Origin: UBA1189 sp045612065
GTDB lineage: Bacteria > Bacteroidota > Bacteroidia > Bacteroidales > Bacteroidaceae
NCBI GenBank assembly: GCA_045612065.1
Contig: JAZKYH010000003.1
Coordinates: 27,210-91,209 of the forward strand
Reading direction: 5' to 3'
DNA length: 64,000 nt
Position 1 is the first letter of the stretch. Every line of letters begins with the position of its first letter. The notes under the pieces were generated by a model, which worked only from the letters and a program-made list of their open reading frames with translations, searched no databases and was not told the origin of the DNA. Shown piece by piece: positions 44,380-51,992 of this stretch. Both the position numbers and the translations under genes were made by a program.

Positions 44380-47163
44380 TTATTGTGTCAATGTCTTGTA
44401 CATCTCGAAAAGACGTGCCACGCAGTCGCTCTCGGTGAAGTCGCGCGACACGGGGAAGCCGTAGGCCTCCATCACGGCATGGTCGTTCTGCTGGTGGGCA
44501 CGGCGCAGCTCGGGCGGCATGGTGACCTCGTCGTAAAGGTCGGCCAAGGAACTGTCGGGATAGAGTGCGCGGGCATCGAGGATGGCTTGCGCCGTCTGCT
44601 CTATCTTGGCCTTCTGCGTCTCGCTCACCTCGGGCCAGGGGAAGTTGTTGTAGACGATAGTGTTTGAGTAACTATAGTCGCTCTTCAACCTACCACACAC
44701 AGCTCGCATCCATGCCATATGGACATTGGAGGTGAGGATGCCGAAAGAGTACAAATCCGCAGATGGAAGCATAAATAATTTATCTCCAGGAATAATATCT
44801 TTTGACAAATACTCCATTGGTATATATCTACGATTTTCAGAAGACACCTTGGGTATAGCAACATAATCAGAAAAACATTCTCTAACCTCATCGAATAACA
44901 TAGGGGTATCTGCTTTCTTTTGGGTAGCAGCTTTAGGACTAGACAAACGATATTGGCGCACTTGATTAATACGTTCAACTACCAATGGCGCCCTGCGAAT
45001 ATCTGCTGGGTTAGCGCCTACCATCCATAGGCAATAGCGTGTCTTTCTTAAGATAAAATCCTTTCCCATCATGTATGGACGGATAAACTTTTCTGCTATC
45101 GGATTTAGACTAATTAATTCATCTTTTTCCTCCTCTGTAAGAATCAAGAAACCTCCTTCAGTTGGTTTACCTCCATTAAGCATCTGTGGAACCTCATTAA
45201 TAGGCTTTGTCAATGCATGTATGAAAACTATAGGAGCATCTATCAAATATGGATTGATGTTTTGTGCAGCAATTACACGCTCTCCTTCAAAGAGAATCTT
45301 GGGTTTCTCACTATTAGCGCAACTGAAGCCCACTATCACACAGTGCACATGAGCCTTGATAGAGGCCTCGCTATCCCATCGGAAGGTGCGATGCGCAAAG
45401 TCGATATGTATGCCAAAACGCTTGTAGAGCGGCTCCCATATAGAGGCTACTTGCTCTCCTTGTGTGATGGAGTTGGTCGATACCAAAGCGGTGCGTATGG
45501 CAGTGCCTTGCATCATAGATGCTGCTTTCCAATACCATCCAGCCACATAGTCTATCTTACCTGCCGTCTTGTAGGGCTTGCCCTTTTCGTCCACATAAAT
45601 GGAGAGGATGTCATCCTTCTGCTCCTTGCTCTGCAGAGAGTACCCCACAAACGGCGGGTTACCCATGATATAGTTGAGTTTCTCTGCAGGCACCACATCG
45701 TTCCAGTCGATGCGCAGGGCATTGCCCTCGACGATGTTAGTGTAGTTCTTCAGGGGGAGGTAGTCGAGGTTCATCTGCACGATGCGCTCGGTCTCGGCCA
45801 TCATCTGCGCCTCGGCAATCCATAGAGCGGTGGTGGCTACGGTGACGGCAAAGTCGTTGATCTCGATGCCGTAGAACTGGTGTATGTCTACCTTGATGGG
45901 GTTGACGAAGGCGCCCAGCATGGCTTGGCCTCCGTGAAGTTGGCTGATGACGTCGTTCTCCAAGCGGCGCAGCGAGAGGTAGGTCTCGGTGAGGAAGTTG
46001 CCACTACCACAGGCAGGGTCGAGGAAGGTGAGCGAGGCGAGTTTGTCTTGGAAGGCCGTGAACTGGCGTTGACGCATGCGCTCTACCTTCTCGGAGAGTA
46101 TGGCATCGAACTCGGCATGCAGTTCGTCCATGAAGAGGGGATCGATGACCTTGTGGATGTTCTCGATGCTGGTATAGTGCATGCCTCCCGAGCGGCGCGT
46201 CTCGGGATTGAGGGTACTCTCGAAGACGGCTCCGAAGATGGTGGGCGATATCAGGCTCCAGTCGAAGTCGTCGCTGGCCTTGCGAATGAGCAGGTCGGCG
46301 ATACGCTCATTGAGGCGAGGTATCTCGATGCTGTCGTCGGCAAAGAGGCCGCCATTGACATAGGGGAAGGCGGCAAGGAGGTCGTCCATATAGGGGTCAC
46401 GCTTATCCACAGGCGTGTTGAGCACGCGGAAGAGGTCGATGAGCGCCGTGCGCATGCGGTCGGGAGTGAAGCGCGAGAGGTAGTCGCCAAACATGCCGTG
46501 GCGTCCCAAGATGCCGGCATCCTCGGCATAGAGGCAGAAGACGAGGCGAACACACAACACATTGAGGCTGCGCAGCGTGTCGGGCGACGTGGGGTCGAGG
46601 TATTGCTTCAGGATCTCATCGTAGAGTTCACCCACGAGATTACCCGCCTTGATGGACACCTCCATCTCCTTCTTGATGTGAACAGACTGGCTGTCGACCA
46701 AGAATTGCAGGCGGTAGTAGTCAGTGGCGAGGTTCTCGAGCAGTATCTCCTCGGGCTCGGCATTGGGGTGCTCCATGTCGTAGACGAGGAACGACTGGAA
46801 GTTACACACCACCACCCAGCGTGGACGACGCGAATAGGACATCTCCTCGGCATAGCGCTTGGCCTGCTGGAAGGGGGTGAGCAGCGAGCCGTCGCTCTGC
46901 TTGATGGGCTTGCGCAGGTCCTTGTCGAGACTCTTCTGCTCAATGAGCACGTGGGTCTCCTCGATGTAGCCGTCGATGAAACTGGTGTTCGACAGTTTCA
47001 CCTGGTTCTCGAAGGAGATGTATTTCTCGGCATGCTCCACGCCATATACATTGTGCAAGAGGGCCATCCAGAAGGGCTGGCTCTCGCCCTTCTCATATCC
47101 ACGCCCTTTCCACTCCTCGGCAAAGAGGACGGCGGCAGCTTGCTGTTGCTTGTCGGTCATCAT
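44380..47163 (-). CDS. type IIL (MmeI-like) restriction-modification enzyme
   Basis: A 927-residue single-chain enzyme combining nuclease, methyltransferase and target recognition. N-terminal nuclease: Asp64, then 10 residues, then E75-Q-K77, the D-x10-ExK pattern of MmeI. A helical connector covers about 170-330. The methyltransferase has motif I DPACGSGNF (382-390) and motif IV NPPF (502-505), i.e. an N6-adenine type. The target-recognition region at about 610-830 is coded by clearly AT-rich DNA (about 44745-45330), unlike the GC-rich rest. A C-terminal helical part ends the protein. It would methylate one strand of an asymmetric site and cut at a distance. A promoter (47189-47219) precedes it; the small membrane protein follows. 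No BREX or DISARM partner genes are present. Confidence 0.9.
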   Translation of the reverse strand: MMTDKQQQAAAVLFAEEWKGRGYEKGESQPFWMALLHNVYGVEHAEKYISFENQVKLSNTSFIDGYIEETHVLIEQKSLDKDLRKPIKQSDGSLLTPFQQAKRYAEEMSYSRRPRWVVVCNFQSFLVYDMEHPNAEPEEILLENLATDYYRLQFLVDSQSVHIKKEMEVSIKAGNLVGELYDEILKQYLDPTSPDTLRSLNVLCVRLVFCLYAEDAGILGRHGMFGDYLSRFTPDRMRTALIDLFRVLNTPVDKRDPYMDDLLAAFPYVNGGLFADDSIEIPRLNERIADLLIRKASDDFDWSLISPTIFGAVFESTLNPETRRSGGMHYTSIENIHKVIDPLFMDELHAEFDAILSEKVERMRQRQFTAFQDKLASLTFLDPACGSGNFLTETYLSLRRLENDVISQLHGGQAMLGAFVNPIKVDIHQFYGIEINDFAVTVATTALWIAEAQMMAETERIVQMNLDYLPLKNYTNIVEGNALRIDWNDVVPAEKLNYIMGNPPFVGYSLQSKEQKDDILSIYVDEKGKPYKTAGKIDYVAGWYWKAASMMQGTAIRTALVSTNSITQGEQVASIWEPLYKRFGIHIDFAHRTFRWDSEASIKAHVHCVIVGFSCANSEKPKILFEGERVIAAQNINPYLIDAPIVFIHALTKPINEVPQMLNGGKPTEGGFLILTEEEKDELISLNPIAEKFIRPYMMGKDFILRKTRYCLWMVGANPADIRRAPLVVERINQVRQYRLSSPKAATQKKADTPMLFDEVRECFSDYVAIPKVSSENRRYIPMEYLSKDIIPGDKLFMLPSADLYSFGILTSNVHMAWMRAVCGRLKSDYSYSNTIVYNNFPWPEVSETQKAKIEQTAQAILDARALYPDSSLADLYDEVTMPPELRRAHQQNDHAVMEAYGFPVSRDFTESDCVARLFEMYKTLTQ

Positions 47164-47188
47164 ATGCGGTGTGCTCTTATTCTTAGCC

Positions 47189-47219
47189 CAAAGTTAGTAA
47201 TTTAATCCCGTATCTGCAA
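47189..47219 (-). promoter_or_regulatory. promoter of the type IIL RM gene
   Basis: Minus strand: TTG 47217-47219, 20-nt spacer, TAACTTTG 47189-47196, 25 bp before the start codon. Confidence 0.7.
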
Positions 47220-47261
47220 GTATTGTCATTGTATAATCTTTATAATTGCTTTGTAAATGTT

Positions 47262-47350
47262 TTCCCTCGCTAACTACCACGCTACTCATCGCTAACTAGC
47301 GCGGTGTGGCTCGGTAGCTACTGCGGTGTTCGTCGCCAGTTAGTGAGGAG
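47262..47350. repeat. array of four palindromic units, 22-bp period (copy 1)
   Basis: Unit centres at 47273.5, 47295.5, 47317.5 and 47339.5, exactly 22 bp apart. Units are variants of a dyad with a variable core: CGCTAACTACC, CGCTAACTAGCG, CTCGGTAGCTACTG, CGCCAGTTAGTG. They are separated by GC-rich half-sites such as GCGGTGT. It shares design and words (CTCGGTAGCTA) with the array at 60.9 kb. Confidence 0.75.
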
Positions 47351-47381
47351 TGTGTTGATTGGTACCTATAATCAAATCCGA

Positions 47382-47403
47382 GTAATCCGCGTCATCCGTG
47401 GTT
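47382..47403. repeat. half copy of the ATCCGTGGTT dispersed repeat
   Basis: GTAATCCGCGTCATCCGTGG followed by TT. It matches one arm of the inverted repeat at 48258-48332 and touches the stop codon of the HIRAN gene (47405). Confidence 0.6.
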
Positions 47404-47404
47404 C

Positions 47405-47824
47405 TTATACACTCTCTTTGTTGCGCTTCACCTTAATCACCAGTTGCACTTGTTGCTCGGGGTGGGCGTCGGGGCGGAGTTGGGTGATGCGGCAATCGAA
47501 GAGGTGGCCCCAGCCCATGTCGAGGAAGATGGCGAGTTGCTCATTGTGGGTGCTGGGGATGTAGCCGATGTGGTAGAGCTCCTCTGTTTCTGACGAAGAC
47601 GATGACGAAAACGAAGACTGCCTGCCGGATGATTGTTTTTCCTTTTCATTGCATAAAGGCTTTGCATACACTACGGCAATGGCATCGGGGTCGTGGCGGT
47701 TGTCGGCTTCGCGCACGAGGCGGAGTGGGGTGCCCACCTGGAGTTGGTTCCACACTTCATTTGCATCATAATACTTGCGGCCGGCGAGGTGGCAATCCAT
47801 GAAATACTTCTTGTTTGTTTCCAT
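47405..47824 (-). CDS. HIRAN-domain protein with Ser-rich insertion
   Basis: A 139-residue stand-alone HIRAN protein. The domain start FMDCHLAGRKYYDANEVWNQL and READNRHDPDAIAVVY are typical, and YHIGYIPSTHNEQLAIFLDMGWG completes it. Between the two halves there is an insert of about 28 residues (EKEKQSSGRQSSFSSSSSSE), coded by a DNA stretch of GACGAAGACGATGACGAAAA type that also occurs at 48127. HIRAN domains bind 3' DNA ends in repair helicases; small ones are often found in defence or stress neighbourhoods. It has the leader and upstream region in common with the VWA gene. Confidence 0.88.
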   Translation of the reverse strand: METNKKYFMDCHLAGRKYYDANEVWNQLQVGTPLRLVREADNRHDPDAIAVVYAKPLCNEKEKQSSGRQSSFSSSSSSETEELYHIGYIPSTHNEQLAIFLDMGWGHLFDCRITQLRPDAHPEQQVQLVIKVKRNKESV

Positions 47825-47870
47825 ACTTTTTCTTTAACGATTAACGATTAATGTTTAACGATTAACGAGT

Positions 47871-47915
47871 GCAAAGTTACGGGGAGGGTGTCTCAAAAGC
47901 GCGGTACAGGATGAG
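47871..47915 (-). promoter_or_regulatory. shared upstream element, copy B (HIRAN side)
   Basis: Contains a minus-strand TAACTTTG (47872-47879), 47 bp before the HIRAN ATG, and the half-sites TGTCTC (47889-47894) and GGTACA (47903-47908) in place of the perfect dyad of copy A. Similarity to copy A runs on to about 47975. Confidence 0.6.
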
Positions 47916-47975
47916 GATTTTTCGCCTTTTTTTGTTGAAAAAATCGCTATTTTCGGGTGTTTTCTTGCTAAATAT

Positions 47976-48540
47976 TGCACTTTAAGGTGGGTTTTTCATC
48001 GGTTTGATGCTTCCTTGTCGCACCTGCCTTCGCGGCGCGAGGGAGGCCACATAAATACTTTTCGTAGGTGCGACGAGCGCTTGCCGCAGGCTAGAGGTTG
48101 GCCGTTAGCTGTTGGAGATTGGCTCTTAACGATGACGATAACGAAAACAAAAAACGCGATGGGGCATCCCGAGCGTAGAGAGGAATCCCGCGCAAGTCTC
48201 ACGCAAAGTCCCAGCGCGAGATGCAAGAAAACTCTACACACTACACCCTTATTTTAAAACCACGGATTACGCGGATTGCACGGATTGGGTAACCTGAAAA
48301 GAAAATCCGAGAAATCTGAGTAATCTGTGGTTGAAAAACAATTCCGCGATGAGCAGTGAGCCGTGAGCGATGAACCGCCATCTTTCAACTTTCAACCCAT
48401 AACCCTACGTTCGATGAGAAGCTGTCGGTATTCAGTACCTACATGCTCCCCTTGGCTAAGTATATCGACAATATACATGGGGTAATCATGCCGGCTTGAA
48501 TGCCCGGTGCGAGGGTGGGGAAAGTATATACTGCGCAAAA
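47976..48540. other. gene-free intergenic tract with repeats
   Basis: About 560 bp without a convincing gene. It contains a GATGACGATAACGAAAAC stretch (48129-48146) related to the insert in the HIRAN gene, and an inverted repeat at 48258-48332. It also has a 34-codon open stretch ending at TGA 48497-48499 (reading TFDEKLSVFSTYMLPLAKYI) that looks like a fragment of a lost gene I cannot name. Confidence 0.5.
48258..48332. repeat. dispersed inverted repeat (AACCACGGATTAC arms)
   Basis: AACCACGGATTAC at 48258-48270 and GTAATCTGTGGTT at 48320-48332 are reverse complements with one mismatch. Inner words GGATTGCACGGATT and AATCCGAGAAATCTGAG also repeat. I recall this kind of sequence as common between genes in Bacteroidales genomes. 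Confidence 0.65.
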
Positions 48541-48545
48541 TAAAA

Positions 48546-48574
48546 ACTCCCACTCAGCATTGCTGGGTGGGAGT
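48546..48574 (-). terminator. intrinsic terminator of rpsP
   Basis: 14-bp stem with one G-U pair (48546-48559 with 48561-48574 around the central base) followed on the minus strand by TTTTTA. 22 bp downstream of the rpsP stop. Confidence 0.85.
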
Positions 48575-48596
48575 GTTCATGTAATGAAGCTTGTGA

Positions 48597-49124
48597 TTAA
48601 GCCTCCTCAGCGGGAGCCTCTTCAGCTGTAGCTTCAGCAGCTGCCTCAGCCTCTGCCAACTTAGCAGCAGCCTTCTTCTCAGCTACCTTCTGGGCGATAG
48701 CCTCGTTCACCTTCTTCTCAGCTTCGAGGGCAGCCTTAGCAGCGTCGCGCTTAGCCTGCTCATTCTTGCTTACGATAGCGGCGAGGTTAGCCTGCTTGTT
48801 GCTCTTCCAAGCCTCGAAACGAGCCTGTGCTGTAGCCTCGTCGAAAGCGCCCTTCTTAACACCACCTTGGAGGTGCTTCATCATGTAAACGCCCTCACGA
48901 GAAAGGATGTTGCGTGCAGTGTCAGTGGGCTGAGCACCTACACCTACCCAATACATAGCTCTCTCGAAATTCAAATCTACTGTGGCAGGATCGGTGTTGG
49001 GGTTGTAAGTACCGATCTTTTCAATAAATTTTCCATCACGTGGAGCTCTTGCATCAGCAATTACGATAGAGTAGAACGCGTAGTCCTTGTGACCTCTTCT
49101 CTGCAATCTGATTTTTGTTGCCAT
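48597..49124 (-). CDS. rpsP: 30S ribosomal protein S16 with long C-terminal tail
   Basis: A 175-residue S16. The core (residues 1-80) has the standard start MATKIRLQRRGHKDYAFYSIVIADARAPRDGKFIEKIGTYNP. After the core comes an Ala/Lys/Glu-rich extension of about 90 residues (KRDAAKAALEAEKKVNEAIAQK, ending EEAPAEEA). Extended S16 tails are usual in Bacteroidetes. The gene stands alone between its own promoter and terminator; the usual rimM-trmD partners are not here. Codon use is typical of highly expressed genes. Confidence 0.96.
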   Translation of the reverse strand: MATKIRLQRRGHKDYAFYSIVIADARAPRDGKFIEKIGTYNPNTDPATVDLNFERAMYWVGVGAQPTDTARNILSREGVYMMKHLQGGVKKGAFDEATAQARFEAWKSNKQANLAAIVSKNEQAKRDAAKAALEAEKKVNEAIAQKVAEKKAAAKLAEAEAAAEATAEEAPAEEA

Positions 49125-49183
49125 TTTCTTAAATATTAATTAGTTAATGATTTGAATATGCTAATATCTCGTATTAGCGGGTG

Positions 49184-49215
49184 CAAAGGTAGTACAATTT
49201 GGGGGAACTGACAAG
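49184..49215 (-). promoter_or_regulatory. promoter of rpsP
   Basis: Minus strand: CTTG 49212-49215, 20-nt spacer, TACCTTTG 49184-49191; leader of about 55 nt. Confidence 0.7.
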
Positions 49216-49257
49216 TTTTCTTGAAGTTATTTCTGCAAAAAAGACTAAAATGATGCG

Positions 49258-49389
49258 GGGAAAACACAAAGTGTGCTTGGCTCTTTCGCTCGTTTATTCG
49301 TACTTTACGACATAGTCGTTTAGGTACTCTCACTCGCGGGGAAAAATCAAAGCAAGCTTTGCTTTTTCGCTCGTTTATTCGTACCTTTG
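49258..49389 (+). promoter_or_regulatory. duplicated promoter segment before the MORN gene
   Basis: Two direct copies about 79 bp apart of a segment that starts GCGGGGAAAA and ends CTTTTTCGCTCGTTTATTCG or close to it. The second copy ends in TACCTTTG (49382-49389), a perfect -7 box 38 bp before the ATG. The first ends in TACTTTACG, a degraded box. Only the second should be active. Confidence 0.6.
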
Positions 49390-49427
49390 CAGGCTCTTAG
49401 TAATTATAAGGTAAAAGAACAATTTCA

Positions 49428-50576
49428 ATGGCATTGAACAGACGTATCATATATGTGGTGTCGCTTGCATCGGCACTTTTCTTTTGTATGCCTCTCGTTG
49501 CGGAGGGACAGATTGTGAGGAAGATTATGACCCTGCAGAAGGAGAAGACTCTGCGCGATGGGTCTCACTACAAGGGGGAGATGATGCTGATGCGTCCCCA
49601 CGGCTTTGGAGAACGTACGTACACTGACGGCACGGTGTATCAGGGGCAGTTTGAATATGGTCGCCGACACGGAGAGGGCACGATGACCTACACCAATGGA
49701 GAAAGGTACGAAGGTGTGTGGTGTAAGGATGTGCGCAGTGGCCGTGGTACTTATCATTATGCCGACGGCCGTCGCTACGAGGGCTCCTTCGAGCAGGATG
49801 TGATACAGGGATTCGGTGCATTGCACTACACGAACGGTGACATCTATACGGGCCTGTGGGAGAACGGCGAACGCCATGGAACGGGTGTGTACATCTGGGG
49901 CTGTGATGGCTCGAACTATAACGGTGAGTGGCATCGCGACCGTAAGCAGGGCAAGGGACGCTTGTTCTGGCTCGACGGGGCAAGCTATGAGGGCTACTGG
50001 AAGGATGACATGCGTGAAGGTGAGGGTACCTTCTTCTACTCGAATGGCGATGAGTATACGGGCCAGTGGAGCAACAATGTACAACATGGCAAGGGGGAGT
50101 ATCGTTTTGCCGATGGCGATGTTTACGTAGGTGAATATGTGGATGGCCAGCGCTCAGGATATGGGGAATACACTCTTGTCGATGGAGCTAAATATGTCGG
50201 TGAATACCTGAATGGTGACATCGATGGCCAGGGACGCTACGAGATGCCCAGCGGGGAGACGTATGATGGCGAGTGGAAGCAAAACAGACGTCACGGACGG
50301 GGTGTGTGCCACTGGCCTAACGGTGATGTGTATGAAGGGGAGTGGGTTGATGACCTCCCTCATGGAGTGGGATGCATGACACTCGCCGACGGAACCAAGT
50401 ATGCCGGTCAGTATAAGGATGGATTGAAGGATGGCCAGGGATGGCTGACCCGTCCTGATGGCACGAGCATTGAGGGTACCTTTGAGAATGATGTTCAGAA
50501 TGGTACGTTCAAGGAATATGATGCCGACGGCAAATTCGTGAAGACGCTCACCTTTGTCAACGGTATGCAGCGTTGA
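49428..50576 (+). CDS. secreted MORN-repeat protein
   Basis: A 382-residue protein with a signal peptide (about residues 1-27, ending VAEGQ) and about fourteen MORN units of 23 residues (YxGxWxxGxxHGxGxxxxxxGxx), from residue 45 to near 365. Examples are YQGQFEYGRRHGEGTMTYTNG, split here as YQGQFEYGRRHGEG and its followers. MORN repeats form an elongated beta sheet that binds membranes or proteins; the partner is unknown. Its TGA (50574-50576) is immediately followed by the stop codon of the convergent gene (50577), so there is no room for a terminator between them. Confidence 0.9.
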   Translation: MALNRRIIYVVSLASALFFCMPLVAEGQIVRKIMTLQKEKTLRDGSHYKGEMMLMRPHGFGERTYTDGTVYQGQFEYGRRHGEGTMTYTNGERYEGVWCKDVRSGRGTYHYADGRRYEGSFEQDVIQGFGALHYTNGDIYTGLWENGERHGTGVYIWGCDGSNYNGEWHRDRKQGKGRLFWLDGASYEGYWKDDMREGEGTFFYSNGDEYTGQWSNNVQHGKGEYRFADGDVYVGEYVDGQRSGYGEYTLVDGAKYVGEYLNGDIDGQGRYEMPSGETYDGEWKQNRRHGRGVCHWPNGDVYEGEWVDDLPHGVGCMTLADGTKYAGQYKDGLKDGQGWLTRPDGTSIEGTFENDVQNGTFKEYDADGKFVKTLTFVNGMQR

Positions 50577-51617
50577 TTAGAACCTCGGAGAAAAGCGCAA
50601 TATCACTTGCTGGGAGGTGTCGAGGGTGTTCTCCGTGTAGTGGAACGATGCTCCTATGTGGCATTGTACGTTGGGACGGTTGAGCAGGTAGAAACTGATA
50701 TCCGTACGATTGTACAGGCTGCTGCGATAGTAGGGGTCGCCACGATGGAGCTGTGTCCCGTAGGTCTCGTAGTCGGAGAATTGGGGATTGCCTGCATAGA
50801 GGCGGTCGCGCAACTCGAAACGCCACTTGCGTAGTCTTACATCTCCGAGGAATCCCATGGGTGATTTCCATTGCATGTCCTTGCGATCCCGGTTGAGTGA
50901 GAGCATCAAGCCCATGTCGAAGCTGAGGGCATCGGCCCAGCTGAGCTGGCTCTTCTCGAAGCCCACGTGAGGATGAATCATCAGCTTGTCGTAGACGTGG
51001 AGCCCGTTGTAAGGGCGGGGTACGGAGAAATGTGTCAGCTGTACGTTCCAACCTATATAATAACCTTTGTGTCCGAAGCGTCCATCGGTGACGAGTTCGA
51101 AAATTTCGCGTTCGCCCACTCCTTGCTTGTTGATCCAGTTGCAGTAGAACTCGGCGTATCCATGGCTTGAGGTGTATTGTATCAATGCTCCGTGGAGGGT
51201 GGGAGAGTAGTAGCGTAGGGAGTCGTATATGAAGATGTCGGGCAGCTCTTGCTTGAGGCTGTGGCGTGGAAATGCGCCGAAGGCTCCGGAGAAATGTCCC
51301 TCTTCGTAGCGATAGTAGAAGGTTATGTCTTTCTGTGCTATGCCGCTCTCGCCAAAGTCCTTCACGCCCATAGCGCCTATCATGACGGTGTTGGAGTCGA
51401 ATCGTAGGCCCACCTCGGCTTCGAGGCGTGAGCCGAAGAGCGTCTGTGAACGTTGATAGGGGCTACGCACTTCTCGGTTGTCGAAGAAGTTGAGGTTGTC
51501 TATGTTGTATACAAAGGTGGGCTTCTCTTTGCTCTTTTCTTGTGCTGTCGCCGTTTGGAGTGCTCCGCATAGCAGGCACAAGCAACAGCTTAGTAGCATA
51601 TGGATGGTTCTGGGCAT
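50577..51617 (-). CDS. outer-membrane beta-barrel-like protein, unknown
   Basis: A 346-residue protein with a signal peptide (MPRTIHMLLSCCLCLLCGALQTATAQ) and a mature part of alternating beta strands rich in Tyr, Phe and Arg. It ends in a strand with terminal Phe (QQVILRFSPRF), the signature of outer-membrane barrels recognised by the BAM machinery. No named family is recognised. The frame runs upstream through the tRNA-Cys gene, which cannot be coding, so ATG 51617 was chosen. It is convergent with the MORN gene with zero intergenic bases. Confidence 0.78.
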   Translation of the reverse strand: MPRTIHMLLSCCLCLLCGALQTATAQEKSKEKPTFVYNIDNLNFFDNREVRSPYQRSQTLFGSRLEAEVGLRFDSNTVMIGAMGVKDFGESGIAQKDITFYYRYEEGHFSGAFGAFPRHSLKQELPDIFIYDSLRYYSPTLHGALIQYTSSHGYAEFYCNWINKQGVGEREIFELVTDGRFGHKGYYIGWNVQLTHFSVPRPYNGLHVYDKLMIHPHVGFEKSQLSWADALSFDMGLMLSLNRDRKDMQWKSPMGFLGDVRLRKWRFELRDRLYAGNPQFSDYETYGTQLHRGDPYYRSSLYNRTDISFYLLNRPNVQCHIGASFHYTENTLDTSQQVILRFSPRF

Positions 51618-51654
51618 GGGGCTTTGTCTGTAATAGGGTTGGTCATTAAAACAA

Positions 51655-51682
51655 ATAGGAGACGCACTAATACGTCTCCTAT
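51655..51682 (-). terminator. terminator of tRNA-Cys
   Basis: ATAGGAGACG 51655-51664 and CGTCTCCTAT 51673-51682 with an 8-nt loop; on the minus strand it is followed by TTGTTTTAAT. Confidence 0.8.
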
Positions 51683-51688
51683 GGTAGA

Positions 51689-51758
51689 GGTACCTGGCGG
51701 ATTCGAACCGCCGTAGACGGTTTTGCAGACCGTTGCCTAGCCACTCGGCCAAGGTACC
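51689..51758 (-). tRNA. tRNA-Cys (anticodon GCA)
   Basis: 70-nt cloverleaf on the minus strand: 7-bp acceptor stem GGTACCT/AGGTACC, D-arm with TTGGCCGAGTGG, anticodon stem ACGGT/ACCGT around CTGCAAA (anticodon GCA), and T-arm GGCGGTTCGAATCCGCC. No CCA is encoded. A terminator follows. Confidence 0.96.
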
Positions 51759-51918
51759 CTTGGTTTTTCGGGTGCAAAGGTATGGCGTATTTTTTGAATA
51801 AACAAATTAATCGTAAGTTTTTTTTATTGTCGATGGCGTAAATTCTTCTTTAGAGAATGTTTTGAGGCGGTTGGTGGTGCCGGGAGATGTGAAATGGTAA
51901 ATAAAATGGCTTGTTTGT

Positions 51919-51949
51919 TTTGTTCTCCTCTCGGGTTGTCGTACCTTTG
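51919..51949 (+). promoter_or_regulatory. promoter upstream of yccF
   Basis: TTTG 51919-51922, 19-nt spacer, TACCTTTG 51942-51949. The spacer start TTCTCCTCTCGG is identical to that of the pheT promoter at 61369. The ATG of the next gene is 211 bp away, with the element at 51993 in between. Confidence 0.65.
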
Positions 51950-51992
51950 CATATATTTTGGGTAATAATATATATGTTGTCCCAAACACAGT

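Noticed and set aside
44380..47163. BREX PglX or a phage-growth-limitation system
   Set aside because: The N-terminal D-x10-ExK nuclease motif and gene length fit MmeI-like enzymes, and no brx, pglZ or Lon-like genes are near.
45880..47205. 441-codon ORF antisense to the RM gene
   Set aside because: The RM frame has all expected motifs. The antisense frame is the usual shadow of GC-rich coding DNA.
51618..51752. N-terminal extension of the outer-membrane protein ORF
   Set aside because: The first 45 codons of the open frame run through the tRNA-Cys gene and its terminator; the signal peptide starts at the Met at 51617.
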